From: Streptomyces canus
GTDB taxonomy: Bacteria; Actinomycetota; Actinomycetes; Streptomycetales; Streptomycetaceae
DNA: 64,000 nucleotides
Reading direction: 5' to 3'
Assembly (NCBI RefSeq): GCF_030816965.1
Contig: NZ_JAUSYQ010000002.1
Coordinates: 2,513,001-2,577,000, forward strand
Numbering within the stretch: position 1 is the first letter of the stretch; each line of letters opens with the position of its first letter. A model generated the notes under the pieces. It ran no database searches and had not been told where the DNA came from. It saw only the letters and a list, made by a program, of their open reading frames with translations. Of the stretch, positions 51,213 to 58,677 are shown in pieces. The position numbers and the translations under genes were made by a program.

Positions 51213-53687
51213 GTGATCCGTTACGACGCCCTGGACTCCCTTCCCGTACGCGGTGCCCTGCCCGCGCTGCGCGACGCCCTGGAAGGCCACGGAACGGCCG
51301 TCCTCGTCGCCCCGCCGGGCACGGGCAAGACGACCCTCGTGCCGCTGGCCCTCGCCGGCCTGCTGGACCCGGACGCACCCGCGCGGAAGGTCGTCGTCGC
51401 CGAGCCCCGCCGGATCGCCGCCCGCGCGGCGGCCCGGCGGATGGCGTGGCTGCTGGGCGAGAAGGTCGGCGCGAGCGTCGGCTACAGCGTGCGCGGTGAG
51501 CGGGTGGTCGGACGGCACGCGCGCGTGGAGGTCGTCACGACAGGCGTGCTGCTCCAGCGGCTCCAGCGCGACCAGGAGCTGGCCGGCGTCGACGTGGTGG
51601 TGCTCGACGAGTGCCACGAACGGCACCTGGACGCGGACACGACCGCGGCCTTTTTGTGGGACGTACGGCAGGCCCTGCGGCCGGAGCTGCGGCTGGTGGC
51701 CGCGTCCGCGACGACCGACGCGCAGGGGTGGGCCCGGTTGCTGGGCGACGCGCCCGTGGTCGAGGCGGAGGGTGTCCCGCATCCGGTGGAGGTCGTGTGG
51801 GCGCCGCCGGCCCGTCCGGTACGGCCGCCGCACGGCATGCGCGTCGATCCCGCACTGCTCACGCACGTGGCGTCGGTCGTACGGCGGGCGCTGTCCGAGC
51901 GGCAGGGGGACGTGCTGTGCTTCCTGCCGGGTGTGGGAGAGATCGCGCGCGTGGCCGGCCAGTTGGGCGGTCCCGGTGACGTGGAGGTGCTCCAGGTGCA
52001 CGGCCGGGCTCCGGCGGCCGTGCAGGACGCGGTGCTGGCGGGCGGGGAGCGGCGGCGGGTGGTTCTGGCGACCTCCGTGGCCGAGTCGTCCCTGACCGTG
52101 CCCGGAGTACGGGTGGTCGTCGACTCGGGGCTCGCTCGGGAGCCGCGCGTCGACCACGCGCGCGGGCTGAGCGCACTGGCGACCGTACGGGCCTCGCAGG
52201 CGGCCGGTCGCCAGCGGGCGGGCCGCGCCGGACGTGAGGCGCCGGGTGCGGTGTACCGGTGCTGGGCGGAGGCCGAGGACGCCCGTCTGCCGCGCTTCCC
52301 GTCGCCGGAGATCAAGGTGGCCGACCTGACGGCGTTCGCGTTGCAGGTGGCCTGCTGGGGCGATCCGGACGCGTCCGGGCTGGCTCTTCTGGACCCACCG
52401 CCGGGCGGGGCGATGGCGGCCGCGCGGGGCGTTCTGACGGCCGTGGGGGCGGTGGACGCCGACGGACGGGCGACCGCGCGGGGCGTGCGCCTGGCCCGTC
52501 TGGGCCTGCATCCCCGGCTGGGGCGGGCGCTGCTGGACACCTCGGGTGCCGGCGCCGAGACGGTCGCGCTGCTGTCGGAGGAGCCGCCCCGGGAGTACGG
52601 CGACGACCTGGCGGCCGCCGTCCGGACCGCGCGGCGGGGCGGTGACGCCTATGCGGGACGGTGGCGGACGGAGCTGCGGCGGCTGCGGTCCGCCTCGGCG
52701 GAGTTCACCGAGCCGGCTGCCGGAAACGACGGTCTCGTCGCCGCGCTCGCCTTCCCCGAACGGGTCGCCAGAGCCGACTCGGGCTCCTATCTCATGGCCT
52801 CCGGCACCCGCGCCGAACTCTCCGACGGCTCCCCGCTGCGGGGCTCGCCCTGGATCGCCGTCGCCGTGGCGGACCGGCCCGTCGGAAGGGGGCACGCGCG
52901 TGTGCAGCTCGCCGCCGTGATCGACGAGGACACGGCCCGGTCGGCGGCCGCGTCCCTGTACTCCGAGCGCCAGGAGGTGCACTGGGCCGACGGGGACGTC
53001 GTGGCACGGCGGGTGGAGCGGCTCGGGGCGATCGAGCTCACGGCACGGCCGCTGAGAGACGCCGACGCCGTCCTCGTACGCGAGGCACTTCTCGAAGGGC
53101 TCCGCCAGGAAGGGCTACGGCTGCTGCGGTGGACACCCGACGCCGACGTACTGCGGCAACGGCTCGCGTTCCTGCACCACCACCTCGGCGACCCGTGGCC
53201 CGAGGTGTCCGAGGACGCGCTCCACGCGCGCGTGGACGAGTGGCTGGAGCCCGAGCTGAGCCGCGCCCGGCGACGGGCCGACCTGGCGCGCATCGACGCC
53301 GGACAGGCGCTGCAAAGGCTCCTCCCCTGGGCCTCCGGTGAGGCCACGCGACTGGAGGAGCTGGCGCCCGAACGGATCGCCGTACCGAGTGGGTCCAGGA
53401 TCCGCATCGACTACGGCAGCCCCGAACAGCCCGTCCTCGCGGTGAAGTTGCAGGAGATGTTCGGGCTGCAGGAGTCGCCCCGGATCGCCGGCGTGCCCCT
53501 CCTCGTCCATCTCCTCTCCCCCGCCGGGCGCCCCGCGGCCGTCACCGCCGATCTCGCGTCCTTCTGGAAGGACGGGTACAAGGGCGTCCGGGCGGAGTTG
53601 CGCGGCCGGTATCCGAAGCATCCGTGGCCCGAGGACCCGGCGGGCGCCGAGCCGACGCGGCACACCAAGGCACGGCTCAGGCCGTGA
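51213..53687 (+). CDS. hrpB: ATP-dependent RNA helicase HrpB
   Basis: The 824-aa DExH-box helicase has Walker A VAPPGTGKTTLVP, motif Ia VVAEPRRIAARAAARRM, motif II VVLDECHERHLDAD, motif III AASATTDAQGW and motif VI QAAGRQRAGRAGREAPG. The HA2 region, OB fold and C-terminal HrpB domain follow (LDPPPGGAMAAARGVLTAVGAVD, YLMASGTRAELSDGSPLRG, FWKDGYKGVRAELRGRYPKHPWPEDP). It is full length. The cellular role of HrpB is poorly defined. The GTG at 51213 lies 31 bases past the methyltransferase. Its end overlaps the converging DUF3068 gene by 11 bases. Confidence 0.93.
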   Translation: MIRYDALDSLPVRGALPALRDALEGHGTAVLVAPPGTGKTTLVPLALAGLLDPDAPARKVVVAEPRRIAARAAARRMAWLLGEKVGASVGYSVRGERVVGRHARVEVVTTGVLLQRLQRDQELAGVDVVVLDECHERHLDADTTAAFLWDVRQALRPELRLVAASATTDAQGWARLLGDAPVVEAEGVPHPVEVVWAPPARPVRPPHGMRVDPALLTHVASVVRRALSERQGDVLCFLPGVGEIARVAGQLGGPGDVEVLQVHGRAPAAVQDAVLAGGERRRVVLATSVAESSLTVPGVRVVVDSGLAREPRVDHARGLSALATVRASQAAGRQRAGRAGREAPGAVYRCWAEAEDARLPRFPSPEIKVADLTAFALQVACWGDPDASGLALLDPPPGGAMAAARGVLTAVGAVDADGRATARGVRLARLGLHPRLGRALLDTSGAGAETVALLSEEPPREYGDDLAAAVRTARRGGDAYAGRWRTELRRLRSASAEFTEPAAGNDGLVAALAFPERVARADSGSYLMASGTRAELSDGSPLRGSPWIAVAVADRPVGRGHARVQLAAVIDEDTARSAAASLYSERQEVHWADGDVVARRVERLGAIELTARPLRDADAVLVREALLEGLRQEGLRLLRWTPDADVLRQRLAFLHHHLGDPWPEVSEDALHARVDEWLEPELSRARRRADLARIDAGQALQRLLPWASGEATRLEELAPERIAVPSGSRIRIDYGSPEQPVLAVKLQEMFGLQESPRIAGVPLLVHLLSPAGRPAAVTADLASFWKDGYKGVRAELRGRYPKHPWPEDPAGAEPTRHTKARLRP

Positions 53688-54663
53688 CCGGTTCGGGTTC
53701 CTCGGCCTTCATGGCGGCCGGGCGGCGGCTGCGGGCTTCCAGCCACAGCGACAGCGCCAGCAGCAGGAGGCCCAGGATCAGGAAGCCCCACGGCAGGTAC
53801 GAGGTCATGAGGAGGACGAGGGTGCGGTTCGACTTGACCAGGTCGACCGTGTGCCTGATGTAGTCCTCGCGCATCTTCACGTCGCCGGCGAAGACGGTCA
53901 CCTTGTCGCGGCCGCCGAGGAGGGTGCCGCCGCGCAGTTCCTCGGTGTGGAGCTCCTCGCCGTAGACGGGCGCGCCGGTGAGGGGTTCGACCCAGAACTT
54001 GCGGACCGTGGTGTACCAGCGGGTGGTGCCGGTCTTGGCGATGGACTCGGGGCTGATGCCCTGGACCGGCATGGTCTTCGGGAAGGGCACCTTGGTCCAG
54101 GGGATGGTCTGCTCGAAGTAGTAGACGTCGACGCCGCGGAAGGTCTGGGTGCCCTTGTAGTGGATGGGGGCCGAGGTGCGGGCCTGGGCATCGAAGTACT
54201 CGTAGTCCCGTTTCTCCGTCAGGAACGGGAACTTGAACTCGATGCCCGCGCGCTTGACCGGGTCGCCGTCGACCATCTCGCCGGTCGCGTGGACGGGTTC
54301 CTGGGTGTGGGCGTCGAAGATGTAGCGCTCGGGGATCTTGGAGACCATCTTGCCGTCGGGGCCGACCACGTAGGACAGGCCGTCCCAGACGACGACATCC
54401 TTACCGGCCGTCTGCTCGATCTTCTCCGAGGCCTCCACGTTGCCCTTGAGGGTCTGCACGATGGTGACCTTGGGGACCTTCTTCTCCTTCATTCCGTCGT
54501 TGTAGTCGATGAGGGTCGCGTCCTTGGCCTCCAGGACCATGTCCTGGTACTGGTTCGCGGGGATCTTGGCGAGGCGCGGGAAGGCGTACCAGCGCAGCAG
54601 CGGGGACAGCGCCGCGAAGAACACGGCGAGGGCGAGCAGGACCAGGCTGGTCTTGCGGCGCAT
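53677..54663 (-). CDS. DUF3068 (PorA-family-like) membrane-anchored protein
   Basis: The 328-aa protein has an N-terminal membrane helix (SLVLLALAVFFAALSPLLRW) and a C-terminal one (LVLLMTSYLPWGFLILGLLLLALSLWL) enclosing an extracytoplasmic beta-rich domain (DATLIDYNDGMKEKKVPKVTIVQTLKG, VVWDGLSYVVGPDGKMVSKIPERYIFDAHTQEPV, YKGTQTFRGVDVYYFEQTIPWTKVP). This layout is DUF3068, sometimes annotated as porin PorA-like in actinobacteria. No porin activity can be inferred here. It follows a 44-residue membrane peptide gene by 15 bases, likely as one operon. Confidence 0.88.
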   Translation of the reverse strand: MRRKTSLVLLALAVFFAALSPLLRWYAFPRLAKIPANQYQDMVLEAKDATLIDYNDGMKEKKVPKVTIVQTLKGNVEASEKIEQTAGKDVVVWDGLSYVVGPDGKMVSKIPERYIFDAHTQEPVHATGEMVDGDPVKRAGIEFKFPFLTEKRDYEYFDAQARTSAPIHYKGTQTFRGVDVYYFEQTIPWTKVPFPKTMPVQGISPESIAKTGTTRWYTTVRKFWVEPLTGAPVYGEELHTEELRGGTLLGGRDKVTVFAGDVKMREDYIRHTVDLVKSNRTLVLLMTSYLPWGFLILGLLLLALSLWLEARSRRPAAMKAEEPEPVTA

Positions 54664-54678
54664 CTCGGCCTCCCGGGG

Positions 54679-54813
54679 TCACGGGTGTGCGGGCACTGTG
54701 GTCAGCAGCGGTTTCGGGGACGTCCCGCCGGTCGGCGTGCCGAGTGCGGTGATGGTGAGGACCAGCGCGAACGCGAGGGCCAGACCGGTCGCGGCGGCGA
54801 TCAGGGCGCGCAT
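54679..54813 (-). CDS. SPW_0924-like small membrane peptide, 44 aa
   Basis: The 44-residue peptide MRALIAAATGLALAFAL..., with VLTITALGTPTGGTSPKPLL, has one hydrophobic helix and a short exported tail. I recall it as the small SPW_0924 family of Streptomyces. GGGAGG with only 5 bases of spacing precedes the ATG at 54813. It sits immediately upstream of the DUF3068 gene and should be cotranslated with it, so it may be a partner or assembly factor for that protein. Confidence 0.75.
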   Translation of the reverse strand: MRALIAAATGLALAFALVLTITALGTPTGGTSPKPLLTTVPAHP

Positions 54814-54902
54814 ATCCACCTCCCGGCGCACAGGAACTGATACATCGTCAGGTCCGGCACGGTAGCAACGGGCGGGCGAGATGAGAACAGCTCGCGCACG
54901 GA

Positions 54903-54944
54903 CGAAGGGCGCCCGCTCCGCCGTGGCGGAAAGGACGCCCTTCG
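54903..54944 (-). terminator. Hairpin terminator after the lytic transglycosylase gene
   Basis: The 9-bp arms CGAAGGGCG (54903-54911) and CGCCCTTCG (54936-54944) pair perfectly and contain an inner TCCGCC/GGCGGA stem. It lies 16 bases past the transglycosylase stop. No T run follows, as is usual in Streptomyces. Confidence 0.75.
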
Positions 54945-54959
54945 AGGTGGCTCCGGTGG

Positions 54960-56696
54960 CTACGAACTCGCGCTGGGGCTGGGCGACGGGCTCGCGGAGG
55001 TCTGAGCGGCCGCCACGGTCAGCGTCACGTCGAGCGTCGCGCCGCCCGCGGTGGTGATGCGGAGCACGAAGGTGCCGGTGGCGTCGTCGGAGTAGAGCTG
55101 CGGCAGCTTCAGCAGGCCGTCGGCGTCCGTGGTGAGCCCCGTCAGGGTGCGGACGGTCTTGCCGTCGGCGTCCTTGAAGTAGGGGCCCTTGTCGTTCTCG
55201 GTCGCGTCGTCGGCCGACTTGATCAGGGTGGCGGTGGCGGCGACCTTGTCGGCGACGGCGTCCTTGTAGGTGGCCTTGACCTGGACCGCGTCGGCAAACT
55301 CGCCGCCCGGGGTGCAGGTCAGCGCGGTGTCGCTGGTGCGGACGAGGGTGTCGGCGACCCGCTGGGTGACGGTGGCCGAGTAGATCGGGCCGGTGACGGT
55401 ACGGCCGATGAGGGTGGCGCGGACCGCGAAGGTGCCGGTGGTCTCGCCCGCCTGGAGCGCGGGCGCGGTGGCCACGCCGGAGCTGTTGGTCAGCGCGGTG
55501 GCGACCTTCTCGCCGCCGGTGAAGGCGGCGTCGGTGTCGCCGACGATCGTGTAGCGGATCCGGACCTTGGCGACGCCCTTGCCGGCGGCGTTCTCGGCCT
55601 TGGTGCTGATCTGCTCGGTGAACGCGTCGCCCGCCATGGCGGTGAGCTTCGCGGTGCCCGAGTCCTCCAGGTGGTCCACGGACTGGGTGGGGGTGACGGG
55701 AGTCGTCGGGGGCGGCGTGGTGGGAGTCCCCGAGGGGGGCGGGGTGGTCGACGGCGGGGTCGGGGTCGGCGAGCCGGGCGTGCTCGGCTTCGACGGGTGC
55801 GACGGGTTCGAGGTCGAGGGCGACGACGGCGAGGAGTACGAACCCCCGCTGCCGCTGCCGCCGTCGCTGCGGTTGTCCGGGATCGTGCCGGTGCCGTCGG
55901 GGATCTCGTAGGTGCCCTTGCGGAAGTACTCCAGCCACGACAGGACCGTGTTGAGGTAGGCCCGCGAGGGGTTGTAGCTGAGGATCGCTCTTTCCAGGTC
56001 GCCCTGGGTCGACAGGTCCCGGCCGTTGCGGCACAGGTAGTGACCGGCGGCGAGGGAGGCGTCGTAGATGTTGTTCGGGTCCTTCACCCCGTCGCCGTTG
56101 CCGTCGCGGCCCGCCCACGCCCAGGTGGACGGGATGAACTGCATGGGCCCGACGGCCGAGTCGTAGGCGCTGTCGCCGTCGTAGGCACCGTTGTCGGTGT
56201 CTCGGATCAGCTCGAAGCCGTTGCCGTCGAGCTGCGGGCCGATGATCCTGGAGGTCGTGGTGCCGTCGGCGTCGACACGGCCGCCGCGGGCCTGGCCCGA
56301 CTCGACCTGGCCGATGGCGGCGAGGAGCTGCCAGGGCAGGTTGCAGCCGGGCTTGGACTCCTGGAGTTGGGCCGCGGCCTTCTTGTAGGCGTCGAGGACG
56401 GTCGCGGGTATGCCTGCCTCGGACTCGACCGGAGTGGAGGTGGAGGTGCCGTCGGTCGGCGCGGGGCTCGGGGTGTTCAGCGGCGGCAGGTCCGTGTAGT
56501 ACGGCGATTTGCCGGTGGCGCCGCTGTCATCGGCGGTCGCGTCGGGAGAGGGCTGGGCGTCGGCGGCGGTGGATCTGCCGTTGTCGTCGGCCGTCACCCC
56601 CGGAGCCTGGGAGGCGGACAGTGCCGCGACCGCGGCCGCGGCCACGGCGGTGGTCACCGCTCCCTTGCGCAGCCTCCTGCCGAATTGCGCCGCCAT
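54960..56696 (-). CDS. Secreted lytic transglycosylase with C-terminal Ig-like domains
   Basis: The 578-aa protein has an Arg/Lys start and signal helix (GAVTTAVAAAAVAALSASQAPGVTA), a Pro/Thr-rich spacer, and an MltB/SLT-like muramidase domain: PWQLLAAIGQVESGQARGG with the catalytic Glu, SAVGPMQFIPSTWAWAGRDGNGDGVKDPNNIYDASLAAGHYLC. A Ser/Pro/Thr linker (about residues 315-375) leads to two Ig-like repeats (KLTAMAGDAFTEQISTKAENAAGKGVAKVRIRY and DTLVRTSDTALTCTPGGEFADAVQVKATYKD). It cleaves peptidoglycan outside the cell. GAGGGG lies 8 bases before the ATG. Confidence 0.9.
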   Translation of the reverse strand: MAAQFGRRLRKGAVTTAVAAAAVAALSASQAPGVTADDNGRSTAADAQPSPDATADDSGATGKSPYYTDLPPLNTPSPAPTDGTSTSTPVESEAGIPATVLDAYKKAAAQLQESKPGCNLPWQLLAAIGQVESGQARGGRVDADGTTTSRIIGPQLDGNGFELIRDTDNGAYDGDSAYDSAVGPMQFIPSTWAWAGRDGNGDGVKDPNNIYDASLAAGHYLCRNGRDLSTQGDLERAILSYNPSRAYLNTVLSWLEYFRKGTYEIPDGTGTIPDNRSDGGSGSGGSYSSPSSPSTSNPSHPSKPSTPGSPTPTPPSTTPPPSGTPTTPPPTTPVTPTQSVDHLEDSGTAKLTAMAGDAFTEQISTKAENAAGKGVAKVRIRYTIVGDTDAAFTGGEKVATALTNSSGVATAPALQAGETTGTFAVRATLIGRTVTGPIYSATVTQRVADTLVRTSDTALTCTPGGEFADAVQVKATYKDAVADKVAATATLIKSADDATENDKGPYFKDADGKTVRTLTGLTTDADGLLKLPQLYSDDATGTFVLRITTAGGATLDVTLTVAAAQTSASPSPSPSASS

Positions 56697-57008
56697 AAAG
56701 TGAACCCCTCCCTCCTGTGGACGCCCGAGCGCCCTTGTCCGTCTGTCGCTCTCGTCCAGTTGTGACGGTCGTGCCACCCTGGAGGTTGCCCCTGTGACGC
56801 GCGGCAATTCCTGATGCGCACGTTCGACCGAGCTCCCCAGCGCGGTGACCCGTGTGACCCTACGACAACTTCCTTTTCGCGGACACCGGTTCGTGCCCGG
56901 TATTCACCGGTTGGCCATGTTCGATCGGTGCGGGCTCGCGTCGCTCATACTGGACGGAACCGATCACCCGGGCCGCCGCCCGGTCAACCCCCGCCGCGAG
57001 GAGCCCCG
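56697..57008. other. Intergenic region upstream of the lytic transglycosylase gene
   Basis: The 312 bases hold the promoters of two divergent genes. I looked for a c-di-AMP (ydaO) riboswitch because that class often precedes cell-wall hydrolases in Streptomyces. Fragments such as GGTCACACGGGTCACC and CTGGGGAGC appear on the minus strand, but the full conserved set does not. I can support no specific element. The GAGGAG before the TTG start of the DUF4184 gene ends the region. Confidence 0.4.
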
Positions 57009-57854
57009 TTGCCGTTCACCCTGAGCCATGCGGCGGCGGTACTGCCCGCGGTACGCACCGACGGAACCGGGCGGCGCCGACTGGTTCCGGCCGTGCTCGT
57101 GGCCGGATCCTTCTCTCCCGACATGACCTATTACGCGGCAAGTGTCGTCTCTGGGGCGATGGAGTTCGGCACCGTCACGCACTCCTTCCCGGGCGTCTTC
57201 ACGATCGACGTGCTCGTCGCCTGGGCGCTGGTGGGTCTGTGGCTGCTGCTGCGAGAACCACTGGTGGCGCTGCTGCCACGAGGGCGACAGGGCGGGGTGG
57301 CGACGCTGCTGCGCTGCGGGGCGCCACGCGCGCGCGTGAGTGCGGGTTTGGTCGCACGGTGGTATGTCTCCGCCGTCCTCGGGGCGCTGACCCATGTCGT
57401 GTGGGACGCGTTCACGCATCTCGACCGGTGGGGGATGCGGCTGTTCCCCGTCCTGGACCGCGAGGTGGCCGGGTCGCCGCTGTACTGGTACCTGCAGTAC
57501 GGCGGTTCGGCGCTGGCCGCGGTGGTGATCGCCGTGTTCTGCGGGTACGCGCTGCGCCGGGCACCCGTGTCGGCCGAGCCGAGGGGCGTTCCTGTTCTGT
57601 CGGTGCGGGACAGGTGGTGGGCCGTGGCCGTGATCGGCGGGTGCATGACGGTGGGCGCGTTGCAGCGGGCCTCGCGGTGGTGGGCGTACTGGGGCTCCAC
57701 CGCGAAGCCCTGGGAACTGATCCCGACCCTCTGCTTCGGCGCGGGCGCCGGCCTGGTGCTCGGGATACTCCTGTACGCCTTGGGGGTCAGGCTGTGGCGC
57801 CCGGCCCTGGTGTCCGGTGCCGAGGAAGAGGCCGGCCTCCCGCTCGCTCGCTGA
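57009..57854 (+). CDS. DUF4184 family membrane protein
   Basis: The 281-aa protein starts with TTG at 57009, 5 bases after GAGGAG, and reads MPFTLSHAAAVLPAVRTDGTGRRRLVPAVLVAGSFSPDMTYY. This is the DUF4184 signature, in which His and Asp residues near the start are conserved. Several membrane helices follow, with WYVSAVLGALTHVVWDAFTHLDRWG matching the second conserved His/Asp region. It resembles YdjM-like inner-membrane metal hydrolases, but no activity is shown. Its last 68 bases overlap a converging gene. Confidence 0.85.
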   Translation: MPFTLSHAAAVLPAVRTDGTGRRRLVPAVLVAGSFSPDMTYYAASVVSGAMEFGTVTHSFPGVFTIDVLVAWALVGLWLLLREPLVALLPRGRQGGVATLLRCGAPRARVSAGLVARWYVSAVLGALTHVVWDAFTHLDRWGMRLFPVLDREVAGSPLYWYLQYGGSALAAVVIAVFCGYALRRAPVSAEPRGVPVLSVRDRWWAVAVIGGCMTVGALQRASRWWAYWGSTAKPWELIPTLCFGAGAGLVLGILLYALGVRLWRPALVSGAEEEAGLPLAR

Positions 57855-58254
57855 CGGGATCCCGGATCGCCATGAACACCGTCATGGTGGGCATCGGACG
57901 GGACCGGGGCAGCAGGGTGAGGGCAAGGGCCAGATAACTGAGCGCCAGCTCGGCCCACAGCCGAGGGCCGGACGGCTCTTCTTCCACGTGGTCCACGGCG
58001 TACCGGTCGCGGCAGGTGACGCGGTGCTGTAGCTCTGCGGCGGCATGGCGCAGAGTGGTGGTGAAGCGGGCCGGGATGCGAGGACTTGCCGCCCTGGCTC
58101 GCGCTCGGCGCAGGAGCGTCGCCAGGTCGAAGGGGATGCGGGCGGTGCTTGCCGCGGCCGCGTGGGCCGGAACGGGACGCTGCGCGGAGAACGGTGCCTG
58201 GTCGGCGTACGCCTGTGCGGGTGCCGTCCGGCGGTGGAGCATGCGTATACCCAT
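57787..58254 (-). CDS. Hypothetical protein with C-terminal membrane segment, 155 aa
   Basis: From ATG 58254 the protein reads MGIRMLHRRTAPAQAYADQAPFSAQRPVP, then STARIPFDLATLLRRARARAASPRIPARFTTTLRHAAAELQHRVTC. A hydrophobic stretch (LWAELALSYLALALTLLPR) follows, then a basic tail. I recall similar proteins in many Streptomyces but no function. The ribosome site is weak. Its end overlaps the DUF4184 gene by 68 bases on the opposite strand, so translation of the last 20 codons is not certain. Confidence 0.55.
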   Translation of the reverse strand: MGIRMLHRRTAPAQAYADQAPFSAQRPVPAHAAAASTARIPFDLATLLRRARARAASPRIPARFTTTLRHAAAELQHRVTCRDRYAVDHVEEEPSGPRLWAELALSYLALALTLLPRSRPMPTMTVFMAIRDPVSERAGGRPLPRHRTPGPGATA

Positions 58255-58677
58255 GAGCGCATCCTGGCCGGGGGTGGGGTCGGGGGCGTTGTTGAGGGGT
58301 CCACGCGAGTGACGACGTGGGGGGCGCCTACGGGGTGCCACGCCGGTCCTCGGGCGGGCGCGGCTCCGTGGAGGCTGGTCGCGCAGCTCCCCGCGCCCCT
58401 GGGGGGGTTGCGCCCACCCGCGCCACGACGGACCGATCCCCACCTCGCGGACCACGCCGGACCGCTCGCCCCCGCGGGCCGGTAGCCGCACCGCGCGCCA
58501 CGACGGGCCGTTGGCCGCGCACGGCGGGAAGGGGAGGGGTGGGATGTCCGCCCGCAGCGGCCGGCGTCCGTTGCCGAACACCACTCAAGGGGCCGAGCCG
58601 CCGGGCCGGGGACTGATACCCCTACCCCCACCGAACCCGCACAGGCGCCGCAGGCACCCCCGCTCAACCGCCGGAGG
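58255..58677. other. Intergenic region with dispersed repeat copy C
   Basis: The 423-base gap lies between the 155-aa gene start and the polA stop. It contains the repeat at 58360-58402 and two copies of a CGCGCCACGACGG motif (from about 58429 and 58495). Apart from these it is GC-rich sequence with open frames on several strands, none with a credible start or motif. Confidence 0.5.
58360..58402 (-). repeat. Dispersed Streptomyces intergenic repeat, copy C
   Basis: On the minus strand this reads AGGGGCGCGGGGAGCTGCGC, then GACCAGCCTCCACGGAGCCGC. It shares the AGGGGCGCGGGG head with copies A and B and the CGACCAGCC-type tail with forms of this element common in Streptomyces genomes. It lies downstream of polA in the direction of polA transcription. 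Confidence 0.6.

Noticed and set aside
56697..57008. c-di-AMP (ydaO) riboswitch before the lytic transglycosylase gene
   Set aside because: Expected from family context, but only short G-rich fragments match; the conserved set of loops could not be assembled by eye.
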